Translations under genes and position numbers: made by a program | Source of the DNA: Planococcus sp. CP5-4_YE | GTDB lineage: Bacteria > Bacillota > Bacilli > Bacillales_A > Planococcaceae | Reading direction: 5' to 3' | Assembly (NCBI RefSeq): GCF_019042655.1 | Contig: NZ_JAHPZO010000018.1 | Coordinates: 1-62,989, forward strand | Length of the DNA stretch: 62,989 nucleotides | In this document: piece by piece, positions 15,251-22,815 of the stretch | Position numbering within the stretch: position 1 is the first letter of the stretch | Layout of the letters: each line of letters begins with the position of its first letter | Notes under the pieces: model-generated | Told to the model about the DNA's origin: nothing | The model's input: only the letters and a program-made list of their open reading frames with translations | The model's database searches: none

Positions 15251-15673
15251 TTATTCCACTTCTCCCCATGCAGGATTCCAGACAACTTCCCACAAATGGC
15301 CGTCTGGGTCTTGGAAATGGCCAGAGTAGCCGCCCCAAAAGGTATAGTGAGCCGGATCAGTTATAATGGCTCCAGCTTGTTCAGCCTGGGCAATTACCGC
15401 ATCGACTTCGGCTTTGCTGTTGACGTTATGGCCGAGCGTGAATTCTGTAGGACTTGGCGGGCCCATCGATACTTTCGTTTCGTGGGCGATGTCTTGGCGT
15501 TTCCAAATGGCGAGTTTCAGCCCTGGCTGTAGATCGAAAAAGGCCACGGCTCCGTTATCGAACTCTTCCCCGACAATTCCTTCTGTCGGTAAGCCCAAGC
15601 CGTCCCGGTGAAATTCTAGCGCTCGCTCAAGATCGTCCACACCGATGGTAATGACAGAGATTCTTGGTTTCAT
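15251..15673 (-). CDS. VOC-family (glyoxalase-like) protein
   Basis: A 140-residue protein of the vicinal-oxygen-chelate fold. The first beta-alpha unit is ISVITIGVDDLERALEFHRDGLG and the last is FWGGYSGHFQDPDGHLWEVVWNP. His and Glu at the usual metal positions (HFQDPDGH, WEVVW) are present. The substrate is unknown, since this group includes resistance proteins and isomerases. The ATG at 15673 is preferred over the GTG at 15682, because AAAGGAA lies nine bases before it. Confidence 0.85.
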   Translation of the reverse strand: MKPRISVITIGVDDLERALEFHRDGLGLPTEGIVGEEFDNGAVAFFDLQPGLKLAIWKRQDIAHETKVSMGPPSPTEFTLGHNVNSKAEVDAVIAQAEQAGAIITDPAHYTFWGGYSGHFQDPDGHLWEVVWNPAWGEVE

Positions 15674-16219
15674 ACGATTCACTTCCTTTTCAGCTTCAGT
15701 TTACCAGAAGCTTTGGATGTGATTATAAGATTTTGAGAATTATTTTGGGAGCTATAGACAGTGATGAGAAGTTGGAGTTTGTAGGCAAATGAAAAGATTA
15801 GAATCGATATGTAGTGTTGAGTAGAAGTAAAAAACTTAAAGAAGCAGGAGAACTGTTACTGGTGACAAAGCCGAATTTCAAGAATGTAGTGATTGATAAA
15901 AATCCAGAGATTTTGTTACAGGAAAATAGTAAGCTATTTTATACGACGCTTAAGAAATTCTAAAGCACAACATCGAAGTCGTTATGCAGATTAATTGCTG
16001 TGTAAAAAGACAGAGGTCAGAGGAGACAATGAGTGTACAATAAATTGAGATTTGGGAGACAAAAATACTTGAATTGGATATAATGAAATTACTAGAACAA
16101 TGTGTCATGAGCACCTTAGATAGGCGTGCAAGATTTGCTGCCTGATTGCACAATAGAAACGAAAATCAATACGACCAATGTAAAAGTGGTTCGGTTGCTC
16201 TTTGAAGAGGGGGAGGATT
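15674..16219. other. Gene-poor left edge of the AT-rich island
   Basis: About 545 bp with no convincing gene. Base composition falls sharply here compared with the left side. One uninterrupted frame (15802-15963) is described separately. I see no inverted repeats long enough to be a terminator. The sequence looks like degraded accessory DNA. Confidence 0.5.
15802..15963 (+). pseudogene. Short remnant frame, unidentified
   Basis: An open stretch of about 53 codons ending in TAA, with plausible protein-like sequence (SKKLKEAGELLLVTKPNFK then VVIDKNPEILLQENSK). There is no ATG, and the GTG or TTG options lack a ribosome site. It may be the tail of a decayed gene of the island. The family is not recognised. 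Confidence 0.3.
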
Positions 16220-16933
16220 TTGAGCACTAGCAAACAAAATAGTATGATTTTATGGATAGTGATTGTTATTTTATTTTCAGTAATCTTTATTCTTATAACA
16301 GGAATGTTAAACGGAAGTTTTTACTTTGAATATAATGATGAGCTTATCGGAGCGATAGGAACTTTTGCAGGTGCACTTGTTGGTGCTACTTTAGCTGGGG
16401 GATTCACTCTATATTCCGTGCAAAAGCAAATAAGAAACGGAGAAACAAACACAAGAATAAACGAGCTTAATTCACACTTAAGAGTAAGTACGGACTATAT
16501 AGCTAAGGTATATTTAATTGTGAATAGGGGGGATTTAATAAAGTCTGAAATTGATGATGATATAGCTAACGCGGAGGGAACGTATTTCAGACCAAAGACA
16601 ATGTCCGCCATTAATAACTACATTCAAGAATTAAATGATTCAGCATTAGAGTTAAGTACGTTGAATTACTATTCCGTTCCATACGATTACTACAAAGTTT
16701 ATGTAGATTCTATAAAAGTAATTGAAATATTAAAGGAGATTACTCCTACTTTAAAAGGAGAGTTAAGAACTACTTCAATACATAGAATTGATAACGCTGA
16801 ATACTATAAATTATTTTTAGAAAATCATGATCGGTTAATATTTTCATTAAGTGTCATTCTTGATCTTAAAAAAAATGAAGAAATGGAATTAATTAGACTA
16901 AGGGAAGAGAAAATTAATTCTCTAATAAAATAG
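16220..16933 (+). CDS. Two-helix membrane protein with cytosolic helical domain
   Basis: A 237-residue AT-rich gene. Helix one is about residues 9-31 (LWIVIVILFSVIFILITGML). Helix two is about 42-65 (LIGAIGTFAGALVGATLAGG), followed by a long charged helical region. This layout (short N-terminus, helical hairpin, soluble C-terminal helices) is common among accessory-island proteins, some linked to phage defence, but I cannot name a family. The TTG at 16220 follows GGGGGAGG at a short distance, the same context as the next gene. Low GC indicates horizontal acquisition. Confidence 0.6.
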   Translation: MSTSKQNSMILWIVIVILFSVIFILITGMLNGSFYFEYNDELIGAIGTFAGALVGATLAGGFTLYSVQKQIRNGETNTRINELNSHLRVSTDYIAKVYLIVNRGDLIKSEIDDDIANAEGTYFRPKTMSAINNYIQELNDSALELSTLNYYSVPYDYYKVYVDSIKVIEILKEITPTLKGELRTTSIHRIDNAEYYKLFLENHDRLIFSLSVILDLKKNEEMELIRLREEKINSLIK

Positions 16934-16964
16934 AGAAACCGTCTTTAAATAGAGAGGGAGGATT

Positions 16965-17186
16965 TTGAGCGCAGAAATTTCAAATGCATTATTAGTGCTA
17001 TTAGGCATCATTTTAGGCGAAATCACACCTAGTGTAGGAAAATTTATAGACACGCAAATCAACCAATCATATAATCTTAAAGAAAAACACGAGTCTATCA
17101 TCCGCACTTTGTTAAATGACTACTTTCCGGAAAGAATAACTCCTACCAGTCAACTGGAGGACACAGACAGTATAACGGCTGTTTAG
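16965..17186 (+). CDS. Small membrane protein paired with 16220-16933
   Basis: A 73-residue protein started by TTG in the context GGGAGGATTTTGAGC, identical over 15 bases to that of the preceding gene. An N-terminal hydrophobic segment (ALLVLLGIILGEITPSVG) is followed by a polar tail. It lies 31 bp downstream of 16933. The shared start context suggests a common origin or coordinated translation. The terminator stem at 17157-17193 overlaps its last codons. Confidence 0.55.
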   Translation: MSAEISNALLVLLGIILGEITPSVGKFIDTQINQSYNLKEKHESIIRTLLNDYFPERITPTSQLEDTDSITAV

Positions 17187-17199
17187 TGTCCTCTTTTTT
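17157..17199 (+). terminator. Terminator overlapping the end of 16965-17186
   Basis: GAGGACAC pairs with GTGTCCTC, with a second small hairpin in the loop (ACAG...CTGT), and six T residues follow. Confidence 0.82.
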
Positions 17200-17204
17200 G
17201 TTAG

Positions 17205-17560
17205 TTTGTAAAATTAAGTACAACAGTTCTTCTTCAAAGGCTTCGGTGAAGATTTTCTACTTCAGACATTTTAGTGGATGGTGATTAATCAATTGAAGAG
17301 CTTCCGTCAACTGCGCTTCACTTACATCGGCAAAATCGGTTTTCTTCAGAAAGAATTCACGTTGATGTTTTCATTGCTTCCTCGCTGCCAGGACGAATGC
17401 AGTTGCTGATGTGACTTCCAATGAATTGCATCGGCATTCAGAAAGTCCACAATAAGCTAGAGCTTTCCATCTTCAATTAGACCAAGTGTGCAAATTCAGA
17501 GCAAGGCGTTTCCCATCTATTCAAAGTCAATAAGTCTCTGATACTGCGCCGCTATCCTTC
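17205..17560 (-). pseudogene. Decayed IS30-family transposase C-terminus
   Basis: On the minus strand one frame reads HSSWQRGSNENIN (the conserved IS30 DDE motif). After a frameshift another frame reads EFFLKKTDFADVSEAQL, TEALQLINHHPLKCL and, past a stop, KIFTEAFEEELL. These are consecutive parts of the C-terminal catalytic domain of IS30 transposases. At least one frameshift and several stops disable it. Farther upstream only scattered matches remain (SLTLNR, SEFAH). Confidence 0.75.
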
Positions 17561-17949
17561 CCTAACAGGTTTTTCAGGTCAAAATGGTAAGGAAACGAAT
17601 GGGTAAAGGGCTGAGTAGCACTTGAGCCACAACTCGCCACTTCTCCGAAGTCGAAATCAATCTAGCGCAAGTCAGGACGTCAGGGATCGTGCTCACTTCG
17701 TAGGAGAATGCTTGGTGGTGGAGCAGCTGGTGTACACGTGATACTCAAATTCCTAATCTTTCTGAAATCATGATGGCAATGTTGATAGCACAACGTGTAA
17801 TATTGAAAAAAATGATATTAATGAAAGTCCCAGCTATGCTGCAGCCACAGGTAAAAGTGATTCTTTTGAATAGCGGTATGCGTTTCGTTTTATGGCAGAG
17901 TAGCAGGATTCTTCCTCTCTTTGTAGAATAATGGACTTAGAGAGGAAGG
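17561..17949. other. Degraded spacer with no intact gene
   Basis: About 390 bp between the IS30 remnant and the HEPN gene. A short frame around 17785-17870 reads protein-like (CNIEKNDINESPSYAAATG) but has no start and soon stops, so it may be a fragment of a lost gene. No terminator or promoter is confidently seen, apart from a GAGGAAGG ribosome site at the right edge. Confidence 0.4.
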
Positions 17950-18942
17950 ATGATATTGAGGGCAGAAATAGTAGCTGTAATGCATCACTTGGTTTTACCT
18001 GAAGCATTTAAAAGAAAAAAACTTTCTGTGCCGAACTTTCCTGGCATCAGATTAGAGAAAAATGGTAGTCAATTGAACTTTATTGATAGTCATATGCATG
18101 AAGAATTAGGAAGCATGCAGGTTAAAGAAATCAACTCAAGTGTTTGCTTTTTTACATCAGCAACTCTCGAGGAGAAAGACTTAAGCTTCTTTGAACGAAA
18201 ATTCATAGATTATATCGCTACTTTTATTGATGCTTTATGGCTCGTTAAAGATAATTCGGTGAGTTCTGACTTTGAACTTTGTAAGTTTGGTTATGGAAAA
18301 TCCCATTTTACAAGGCGGGTTTTTATTCATAGTGACTCTCATTGTGACTATAAAGACATAGACTTTAGTAAAGACGAAATAGAAGAAGCGGTTAAGTGGT
18401 TTGATTTAATGGTTAAACCAAAGAATGTGGACTCTGCTAAAATCGCTCACAGTGAAACGTCTAGTGTTCCTGATGGGATTATTAATATGGATAAAGGGTT
18501 CCCTTATGCCACAACTAACCGATTTCAACGAGCACTTAGATTTGTTTCTGTAGCAAGAAAGCAGACAGAATTACAACCAAGAATTACTTACTATATATCG
18601 GCTCTGGAGTCTCTATTGTCCACTTCTGATAGTGCGTTAACAATGCAAGTATCAGATCGGGGCGCAAGAATTTTAGGCGAGGATTATGATGAGAAAGTAA
18701 AAATCAAAAAAATCATTAGTATTGCTTATTCTTTTAGATCCAAATATATCCATGGTGCAGTAAGCACAGAAAGAAGTATGAAAAAAAGTTTGAAATTCTT
18801 AGGGAGTGTTGAAGAACTTTCAGAAGAGATGGATGACATCCTAAGACGCCTCATAAAAGTGTACTTAACAGACCTGAGTCACGTACCTCTTCTTAGCGAG
18901 GAAGACTTCTCAATTTGGATAGATGAATTGCTCTATAAATAG
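17950..18942 (+). CDS. HEPN-domain (Apea-like) protein
   Basis: A 330-residue AT-rich gene. The C-terminal third has FQRALRFVSVARKQTELQ, TYYISALESLLSTSDSALT, SDRGARILG and then YSFRSKYIHGA. This is the Apea-like HEPN layout. RSKYIH gives the Arg-x4-His motif of metal-independent HEPN ribonucleases. The N-terminal 190 residues are unrecognised and may sense a ligand. Such genes occur in defence and mobile islands, where HEPN RNases act in abortive infection. The start could be ATG 17950 or TTG 17956, since both have GGAAGG close by. The function is inferred from the motif only. Confidence 0.68.
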   Translation: MILRAEIVAVMHHLVLPEAFKRKKLSVPNFPGIRLEKNGSQLNFIDSHMHEELGSMQVKEINSSVCFFTSATLEEKDLSFFERKFIDYIATFIDALWLVKDNSVSSDFELCKFGYGKSHFTRRVFIHSDSHCDYKDIDFSKDEIEEAVKWFDLMVKPKNVDSAKIAHSETSSVPDGIINMDKGFPYATTNRFQRALRFVSVARKQTELQPRITYYISALESLLSTSDSALTMQVSDRGARILGEDYDEKVKIKKIISIAYSFRSKYIHGAVSTERSMKKSLKFLGSVEELSEEMDDILRRLIKVYLTDLSHVPLLSEEDFSIWIDELLYK

Positions 18943-19014
18943 GCTGAAGATTAGCTTGTTTGTCGATTTCTCCTAATCTGTAGCAAGTTATTTATTGACA
19001 AGGAGATGTTGTTA

Positions 19015-19353
19015 GTGAAATTATCGATTGAAGAAATTACCTATTCCAGAGGCAGAACTAACCATTACACTATTTACGATGTAAAAGGAGATATCCACCT
19101 AATATTCGGTTCATATTACCGGAAAGTTGTTGGGGGACCTCTATACGAGTCAACAATGTACTTCATAAAAGATAATTCTAAATGGAACCTTGCTCGTAAA
19201 AGAATTATTCAGAATCGCGACAAGGAAACAATAGAAGAAAGGGATAACTGGATTTACTTGAGTAGTGAATTAAAAGATTTTGTAATAGATGTTGAAGAAC
19301 TATATTTAGATGGTATTAGAAAAAAGTTAAATTCTGTTGAAAAAATGAATTAA
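19015..19353 (+). CDS. Small island protein of unknown function
   Basis: A 112-residue protein beginning MKLSIEEITYSRGRTNHYTI. It appears to be mostly beta-strand in the first half (DVKGDIHLIFGSYYRKVVGG) and helical at the C-terminus (LSSELKDFVIDVEELYLDG). GTG 19015 is chosen because AAGGAGATG lies nine bases upstream. It follows the HEPN gene by 72 bp, so the two could be cotranscribed and function as a pair. AT-rich. Family not recognised. Confidence 0.55.
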   Translation: MKLSIEEITYSRGRTNHYTIYDVKGDIHLIFGSYYRKVVGGPLYESTMYFIKDNSKWNLARKRIIQNRDKETIEERDNWIYLSSELKDFVIDVEELYLDGIRKKLNSVEKMN

Positions 19354-19360
19354 TATCATT

Positions 19361-19388
19361 AGAGCCTCCATGGCGGGTGCTCTTTTTA
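19361..19388 (+). terminator. Terminator after 19015-19353
   Basis: AGAGC pairs with GCTCT around an internal loop with partial pairing (CTCC/GGGT), followed by TTTTTATA. It is a short stem, but the position fits. Confidence 0.5.
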
Positions 19389-19449
19389 TATCCCCAAAAA
19401 GAGAGGTAAGGGGTATTGTGATATGAGAGAGGATGAAGCATATTCTCAG

Positions 19450-19906
19450 ATGGAAGGTCGCGGCGGCCTAGGGAATCTTGGCTACAATCACAAGCTTTGC
19501 TGTTTATCTGGCAGGCTTGATTGATGCCGCCACCGTCGTACTATTATTTTTAATGTTTTCGGATATGGTCACCGGTCTGCTTCGAGCATGGATGACGAAA
19601 TCGTTGAACAGTACACTTGGGCTGACCGGACTTATAAAGAAATTTGCAGTATTCGTTGTTTTGACCATGACGGCCGACATCGAATACTTTTTTATTCAAA
19701 TGAGGTAAAACACTAACGGCCTTTTAATCTTAGGGGTCGCTAGTTTCTTGGTCGTGAATGAAGGGCTATCCATTTTAGAAAACTGCGCCCAGATGGGGTC
19801 ACCCATTCCGCCAGTTCTTTATAATGCGCTCGCTAAGTTGAATAGAGATACAGGCGGCAAAGAACAGCAGCTACTAAGGGATTTAGTGCTTGAGCAAATT
19901 GACTAA
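19450..19906 (+). pseudogene. Frameshifted phage holin
   Basis: Two consecutive frames make a phage-type holin of the phi29/toxin-secretion class. The first part reads SFAVYLAGLIDAATVVLLFL, MFSDMVTGLLRAWMTKSL and LTGLIKKFAVFVVLTMTADI. A frameshift near 19708 follows, then ASFLVVNEGLSILENCAQMG and SPIPPVLYNALAKLN. Holins open the membrane for endolysin release. The start region is also disrupted, so the gene is dead. It marks a former prophage or phage-like lysis module in this island, and its base composition is closer to the host than that of its AT-rich neighbours. Confidence 0.78.
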
Positions 19907-20367
19907 TCCGCATTGCTCAAGGAACTTCCCCAGGTACAGCAAGAAAACGCAAACGAGATAAAAAGAAGAAAACACAATGATAGCAAAACTATTTTTTTAA
20001 TTCTTGTATCAATTATCAAGGATTTGTTAGTGGAAGTAAAAAGGTAACCAATAATCTGGTGAACTTCGTCTCTGTTTTGCGTTGATCGTCGCTTAGGTTA
20101 TCGGTTTCACAGGAAAACCGACCACGGATCTTGATTATGTAAATCGGTTATGAAACGGAGGTTTTCTGGCCTTACAAGTTTTAGTTTATTTGAGGTCCTG
20201 AAGCAGAGAAAAGTCTTTACTGTAGAAAAAACCAAATCCTGAAATACTAACAAAAAATCACATCTCAAACCACAAGATATGAAAGTGTAAGAATTTACGT
20301 TATAGTAAACGGTGGATACTCCTTTTAAACTAAGCGGAAACATAAACTTATGAAAGTAGGCGAAAGC
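19907..20367. other. Right edge of island, no gene seen
   Basis: About 460 bp. A short hairpin (TCGGTTT...AAACCGA near 20100-20125) without a clear T tail is the only structure. A GTTATAGT box near 20301 may be the -10 element for brxA. No coding frame with a ribosome site was found. Confidence 0.45.
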
Positions 20368-20802
20368 ATGAACGCATACGATGAGTACATGAAAGGCATT
20401 GTCGTCCCAATGCGCAAAGAACTGACAGAATCCGGATTTACGGAGCTGACGACGGCAGAAGATGTCAACGAACATATGAGCAATTCACAAGGCGTGAGCC
20501 TCGTGATCATCAACTCAATCTGCGGATGCGCCGCAGGGCTTGCACGCCCAGCCGTACGCGAAGCGGTGGAATTGGCTGAGCACAAGCCTGACCATTTGGT
20601 GACAGTATTTGCAGGACAGGACAAGGAAGCGACAGCTCAGATGCGTCAGTATTTTGAGGAAGTGCCGCCATCGTCTCCTTCGATCGCGGTCGTAAAAGAC
20701 GGCCAGCTTGCGCATTTCATTCCGCGCGAAGAAATCGAAGGCTTTGAAATGGAGCAAGTGCGTGATGCCGTGAAACAAGCAATCGAGGAAGCCGCGCAGT
20801 GA
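20368..20802 (+). CDS. brxA: Bacilliredoxin BrxA (YphP)
   Basis: A 144-residue thioredoxin-fold protein of the DUF1094/bacilliredoxin family. The active site CGCAAGLARPA sits near residue 52. The first Cys attacks the mixed disulfide between bacillithiol and an oxidised protein cysteine, so the role is de-bacillithiolation under oxidative or hypochlorite stress. Conserved surroundings include VVPMRKELTESGF, FAGQDKEATAQMRQYF and FIPREEIEG. The ATG at 20368 is preferred, since AGGCGAAAG lies just before it. It overlaps the next gene by 4 bp. Confidence 0.94.
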   Translation: MNAYDEYMKGIVVPMRKELTESGFTELTTAEDVNEHMSNSQGVSLVIINSICGCAAGLARPAVREAVELAEHKPDHLVTVFAGQDKEATAQMRQYFEEVPPSSPSIAVVKDGQLAHFIPREEIEGFEMEQVRDAVKQAIEEAAQ

Positions 20803-21581
20803 AGACGATCGTCACGACCGCTTACCGGCCGACTGATGCGACCAAGCGCCGTGCGCAAGAGACGGCACAGCTCCTTGGGTTGCAGGCAGTCGAGCGCAAT
20901 AAGCGGCCGATCTACAAACTGCACGAAGAACTAGCTGCGGACGTCATCGTCTGCAAAAAAGAACGGCTCGAGCTTTATCCAGTCGGACAAAGCGAGCCGT
21001 TCTTTTTTCATCCCAATTCGGCGGCATTCCGCTCGAAGCGGCCGCTCGAAAACGATCCGCTCGTTGAAGTGTCAGGTCTCGAGCCGGGCGATGCCTATCT
21101 GGATTGCACGCTCGGTATGGCGAGTGATGCGCTCATTGCTTCGCTTGTCGTTGGGGATACGGGGCGAGTGGTTGGCTGTGAAAGCGACCCGGTCATCGCC
21201 CATGTCATCCGTGAAGGCTTAAAAAATTATCAGGACATGCCGAAACTGCACGATTCGATGAGGCGCATCCAAGTCGCCTCTCAAAATGCGGTCGATTATT
21301 TAAAAGGGCTTGATGATAATTCCTTCGATGTCGTTTATATGGATCCGATGTTCACGGAACAGATTGCCGAAGCATCGAACTTCGCGCCGCTTAGAAACAA
21401 TGCAGACCACGGGCAATTGACGGAGGAATGGGTAGAGCAAGCGAAGCGCGTCGCAAGGAAAAGCGTCGTTTTGAAAGCACATTTCCGCTCGACTGATTTT
21501 GAGGCGTTCGGCTTCAATCGGCGCGTGCGCCCAAATACAAAATTTCATTTCGGCGTCATCCATCCGAACACTGATAAATAA
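20799..21581 (+). CDS. ypiP: Class I SAM-dependent methyltransferase, YpiP type
   Basis: A 260-residue protein similar to the RsmJ-like methyltransferase family. The SAM-binding loop is YLDCTLGMASDALIASLV (residues 105-122), with an acidic residue in GRVVGCESDP ending strand two. VVYMDPMF is the motif IV DPMF typical of nucleic-acid amino-group methyltransferases. The likely substrate is an rRNA or tRNA base, but this is not proven for YpiP. The GTG start lies within the end of brxA, indicating translational coupling. Confidence 0.87.
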   Translation: MKTIVTTAYRPTDATKRRAQETAQLLGLQAVERNKRPIYKLHEELAADVIVCKKERLELYPVGQSEPFFFHPNSAAFRSKRPLENDPLVEVSGLEPGDAYLDCTLGMASDALIASLVVGDTGRVVGCESDPVIAHVIREGLKNYQDMPKLHDSMRRIQVASQNAVDYLKGLDDNSFDVVYMDPMFTEQIAEASNFAPLRNNADHGQLTEEWVEQAKRVARKSVVLKAHFRSTDFEAFGFNRRVRPNTKFHFGVIHPNTDK

Positions 21582-21610
21582 AAAAATCTTCCAACGTGGG
21601 AGATTTTTTT
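21581..21610. terminator. Terminator, left copy beside MITE copy 2
   Basis: AAAAAATCTTCC and GGGAGATTTTTTT form an 8-bp stem with one wobble. It begins at the stop codon of ypiP. A near-identical 30-bp hairpin lies at 21847-21876 on the other side of the element. Confidence 0.85.
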
Positions 21611-21846
21611 CAAAGTGTTGAAGAAGTCTGTAATCCATTATAAATTAAACAAAGATTATCTTTTCCGCATTCAAAAATCAATGATCTGGTTAAGTATTTG
21701 GAGAAGCGTTCGCTCGACTCCAGTGGATCAGCGAGACGGCCGAGACCCCGCAAGGCGCAGAGCGGCTGAGGAGGCTTGGACGCGAGCCCACGGAAAGCGA
21801 GCGATAAGCTTCGGAAAATACGGTTTCTTACCATTCTCGACAAAAT
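21611..21846. mobile_element. MITE-like element, copy 2
   Basis: The left end is CAAAGTGTTGAAGAAGTC. The right end, read inward on the opposite strand, is TTGTCGAGAATGG. The ends form an imperfect terminal inverted repeat matching the IS1182-like end at 328-345. Inside lie ATTCAAAAATCAATG, TAAGTATTTGGAGAAGCG and a GC-rich core (21697-21815) shared with copy 1. There is no coding capacity. It is inserted exactly between two 30-bp terminator hairpins. Confidence 0.82.
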
Positions 21847-21876
21847 AAAAAATCTCCCAAAGCGGGAGATTTTTTT
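21847..21876. terminator. Terminator, right copy beside MITE copy 2
   Basis: AATCTCCC pairs perfectly with GGGAGATT and carries A6 and T7 tails. It differs from the 21581-21610 copy at a few bases. It serves the convergent 25-residue gene on the minus strand and overlaps its stop codon. Confidence 0.85.
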
Positions 21877-21952
21877 AGTCTGTGATGGATAGAGAAGTCA
21901 AATACACAAGCATGAACAATAGACCCAATCCGATCAATAATGAAGCGTCCAT
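21875..21952 (-). CDS. 25-residue hydrophobic peptide
   Basis: On the minus strand AAAGGAGGAATTTTC leads to ATG. The product is a single hydrophobic helix (MDASLLIGLGLLFMLVYLTS, then LSITD). The ribosome site is excellent and a terminator follows immediately, so I judge it a real small gene encoding a membrane peptide. It is divergent from ypjP. No family is recognised. Confidence 0.55.
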   Translation of the reverse strand: MDASLLIGLGLLFMLVYLTSLSITD

Positions 21953-22098
21953 GAAAATTCCTCCTTTTTTAAAAAAACAAGGCGTACTTACTTGCTTTAT
22001 TGTACAATGAAATGGAACAAGATGAAACCTTTCCACATACAAATCGTTTATTACTATAACTATCTTGACAAAATGTTCAAAATTGAGGGTGATGTTTA

Positions 22099-22692
22099 GT
22101 GAAGAGTTGGTGGCAGAAGTCCTTGATGGTTGCTGTAACGGTTCTGACGCTAGGTGCCATTACGCCAAACCATATGATTTGGGAGTCCTTGCTCGATGAA
22201 GAGGATGGGCCAAAAACACATGCAAGCCAAGGGCAAACAAAAGAATATACACTTGAATGGATCGATCCTGCAGAATATTATGTCACGGCAGACACAATTC
22301 TTGCCGATTTCCGCCAAGCCGCTGAAGAACAGTCCTACATGAAATTCGGTTCGCGTATCGGCCCGGTGATCGACTCGGAATTCCGTACGCGTATTTTGCC
22401 GACGATCCAGGATGTCATCGACACGGAACTGGCCGCTTATGGTAAAGACAGATTGCGCAATTTGGCAATTTCCGAAAAACCGTCCGGCGACCACGCCGAG
22501 AAAATCTTCCACGTTTACGACAAAGACAGCGGGCAAGATGAAATCCGCTTCCATGTCCGGACTGAGAAAAAGCCGCTTGAAGGCTATTCGTTCAATTTCC
22601 ATTACCATTTGGCAAGTGACGAGTACCAGCGCCACATCAGCATCGGGGACATCTACTGGTCGAAAGACACTCCGCCCAAATGGCTTTCCTGA
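22099..22692 (+). CDS. ypjP: YpjP family protein
   Basis: A 197-residue protein that matches B. subtilis YpjP, which also precedes thyB-dfrA. An N-terminal hydrophobic stretch (SLMVAVTVLTLGAI) looks like a signal anchor. The rest is soluble and probably extracellular, with conserved FRQAAEEQSYMKFGSRIGP and YSFNFHYHLASDEYQRHISI. Molecular function is unknown. The start is GTG after GAGGGTGAT. Confidence 0.85.
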   Translation: MKSWWQKSLMVAVTVLTLGAITPNHMIWESLLDEEDGPKTHASQGQTKEYTLEWIDPAEYYVTADTILADFRQAAEEQSYMKFGSRIGPVIDSEFRTRILPTIQDVIDTELAAYGKDRLRNLAISEKPSGDHAEKIFHVYDKDSGQDEIRFHVRTEKKPLEGYSFNFHYHLASDEYQRHISIGDIYWSKDTPPKWLS

Positions 22693-22720
22693 AACCGTTA
22701 TCATCATAACGGTTTTTTTT
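22691..22720 (+). terminator. Terminator of ypjP
   Basis: AAACCGTTAT pairs with ATAACGGTTT with a 4-nt loop, and eight T residues are present. Confidence 0.9.
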
Positions 22721-22815
22721 AATGCCCTCATTTTTCCTTAAAAATATGGTATTGTTAAAGTTTTTCTTATTCGAGTTGTTTTTGTTATGATGTTACTAAT
22801 AATGGAGGGAATTGC

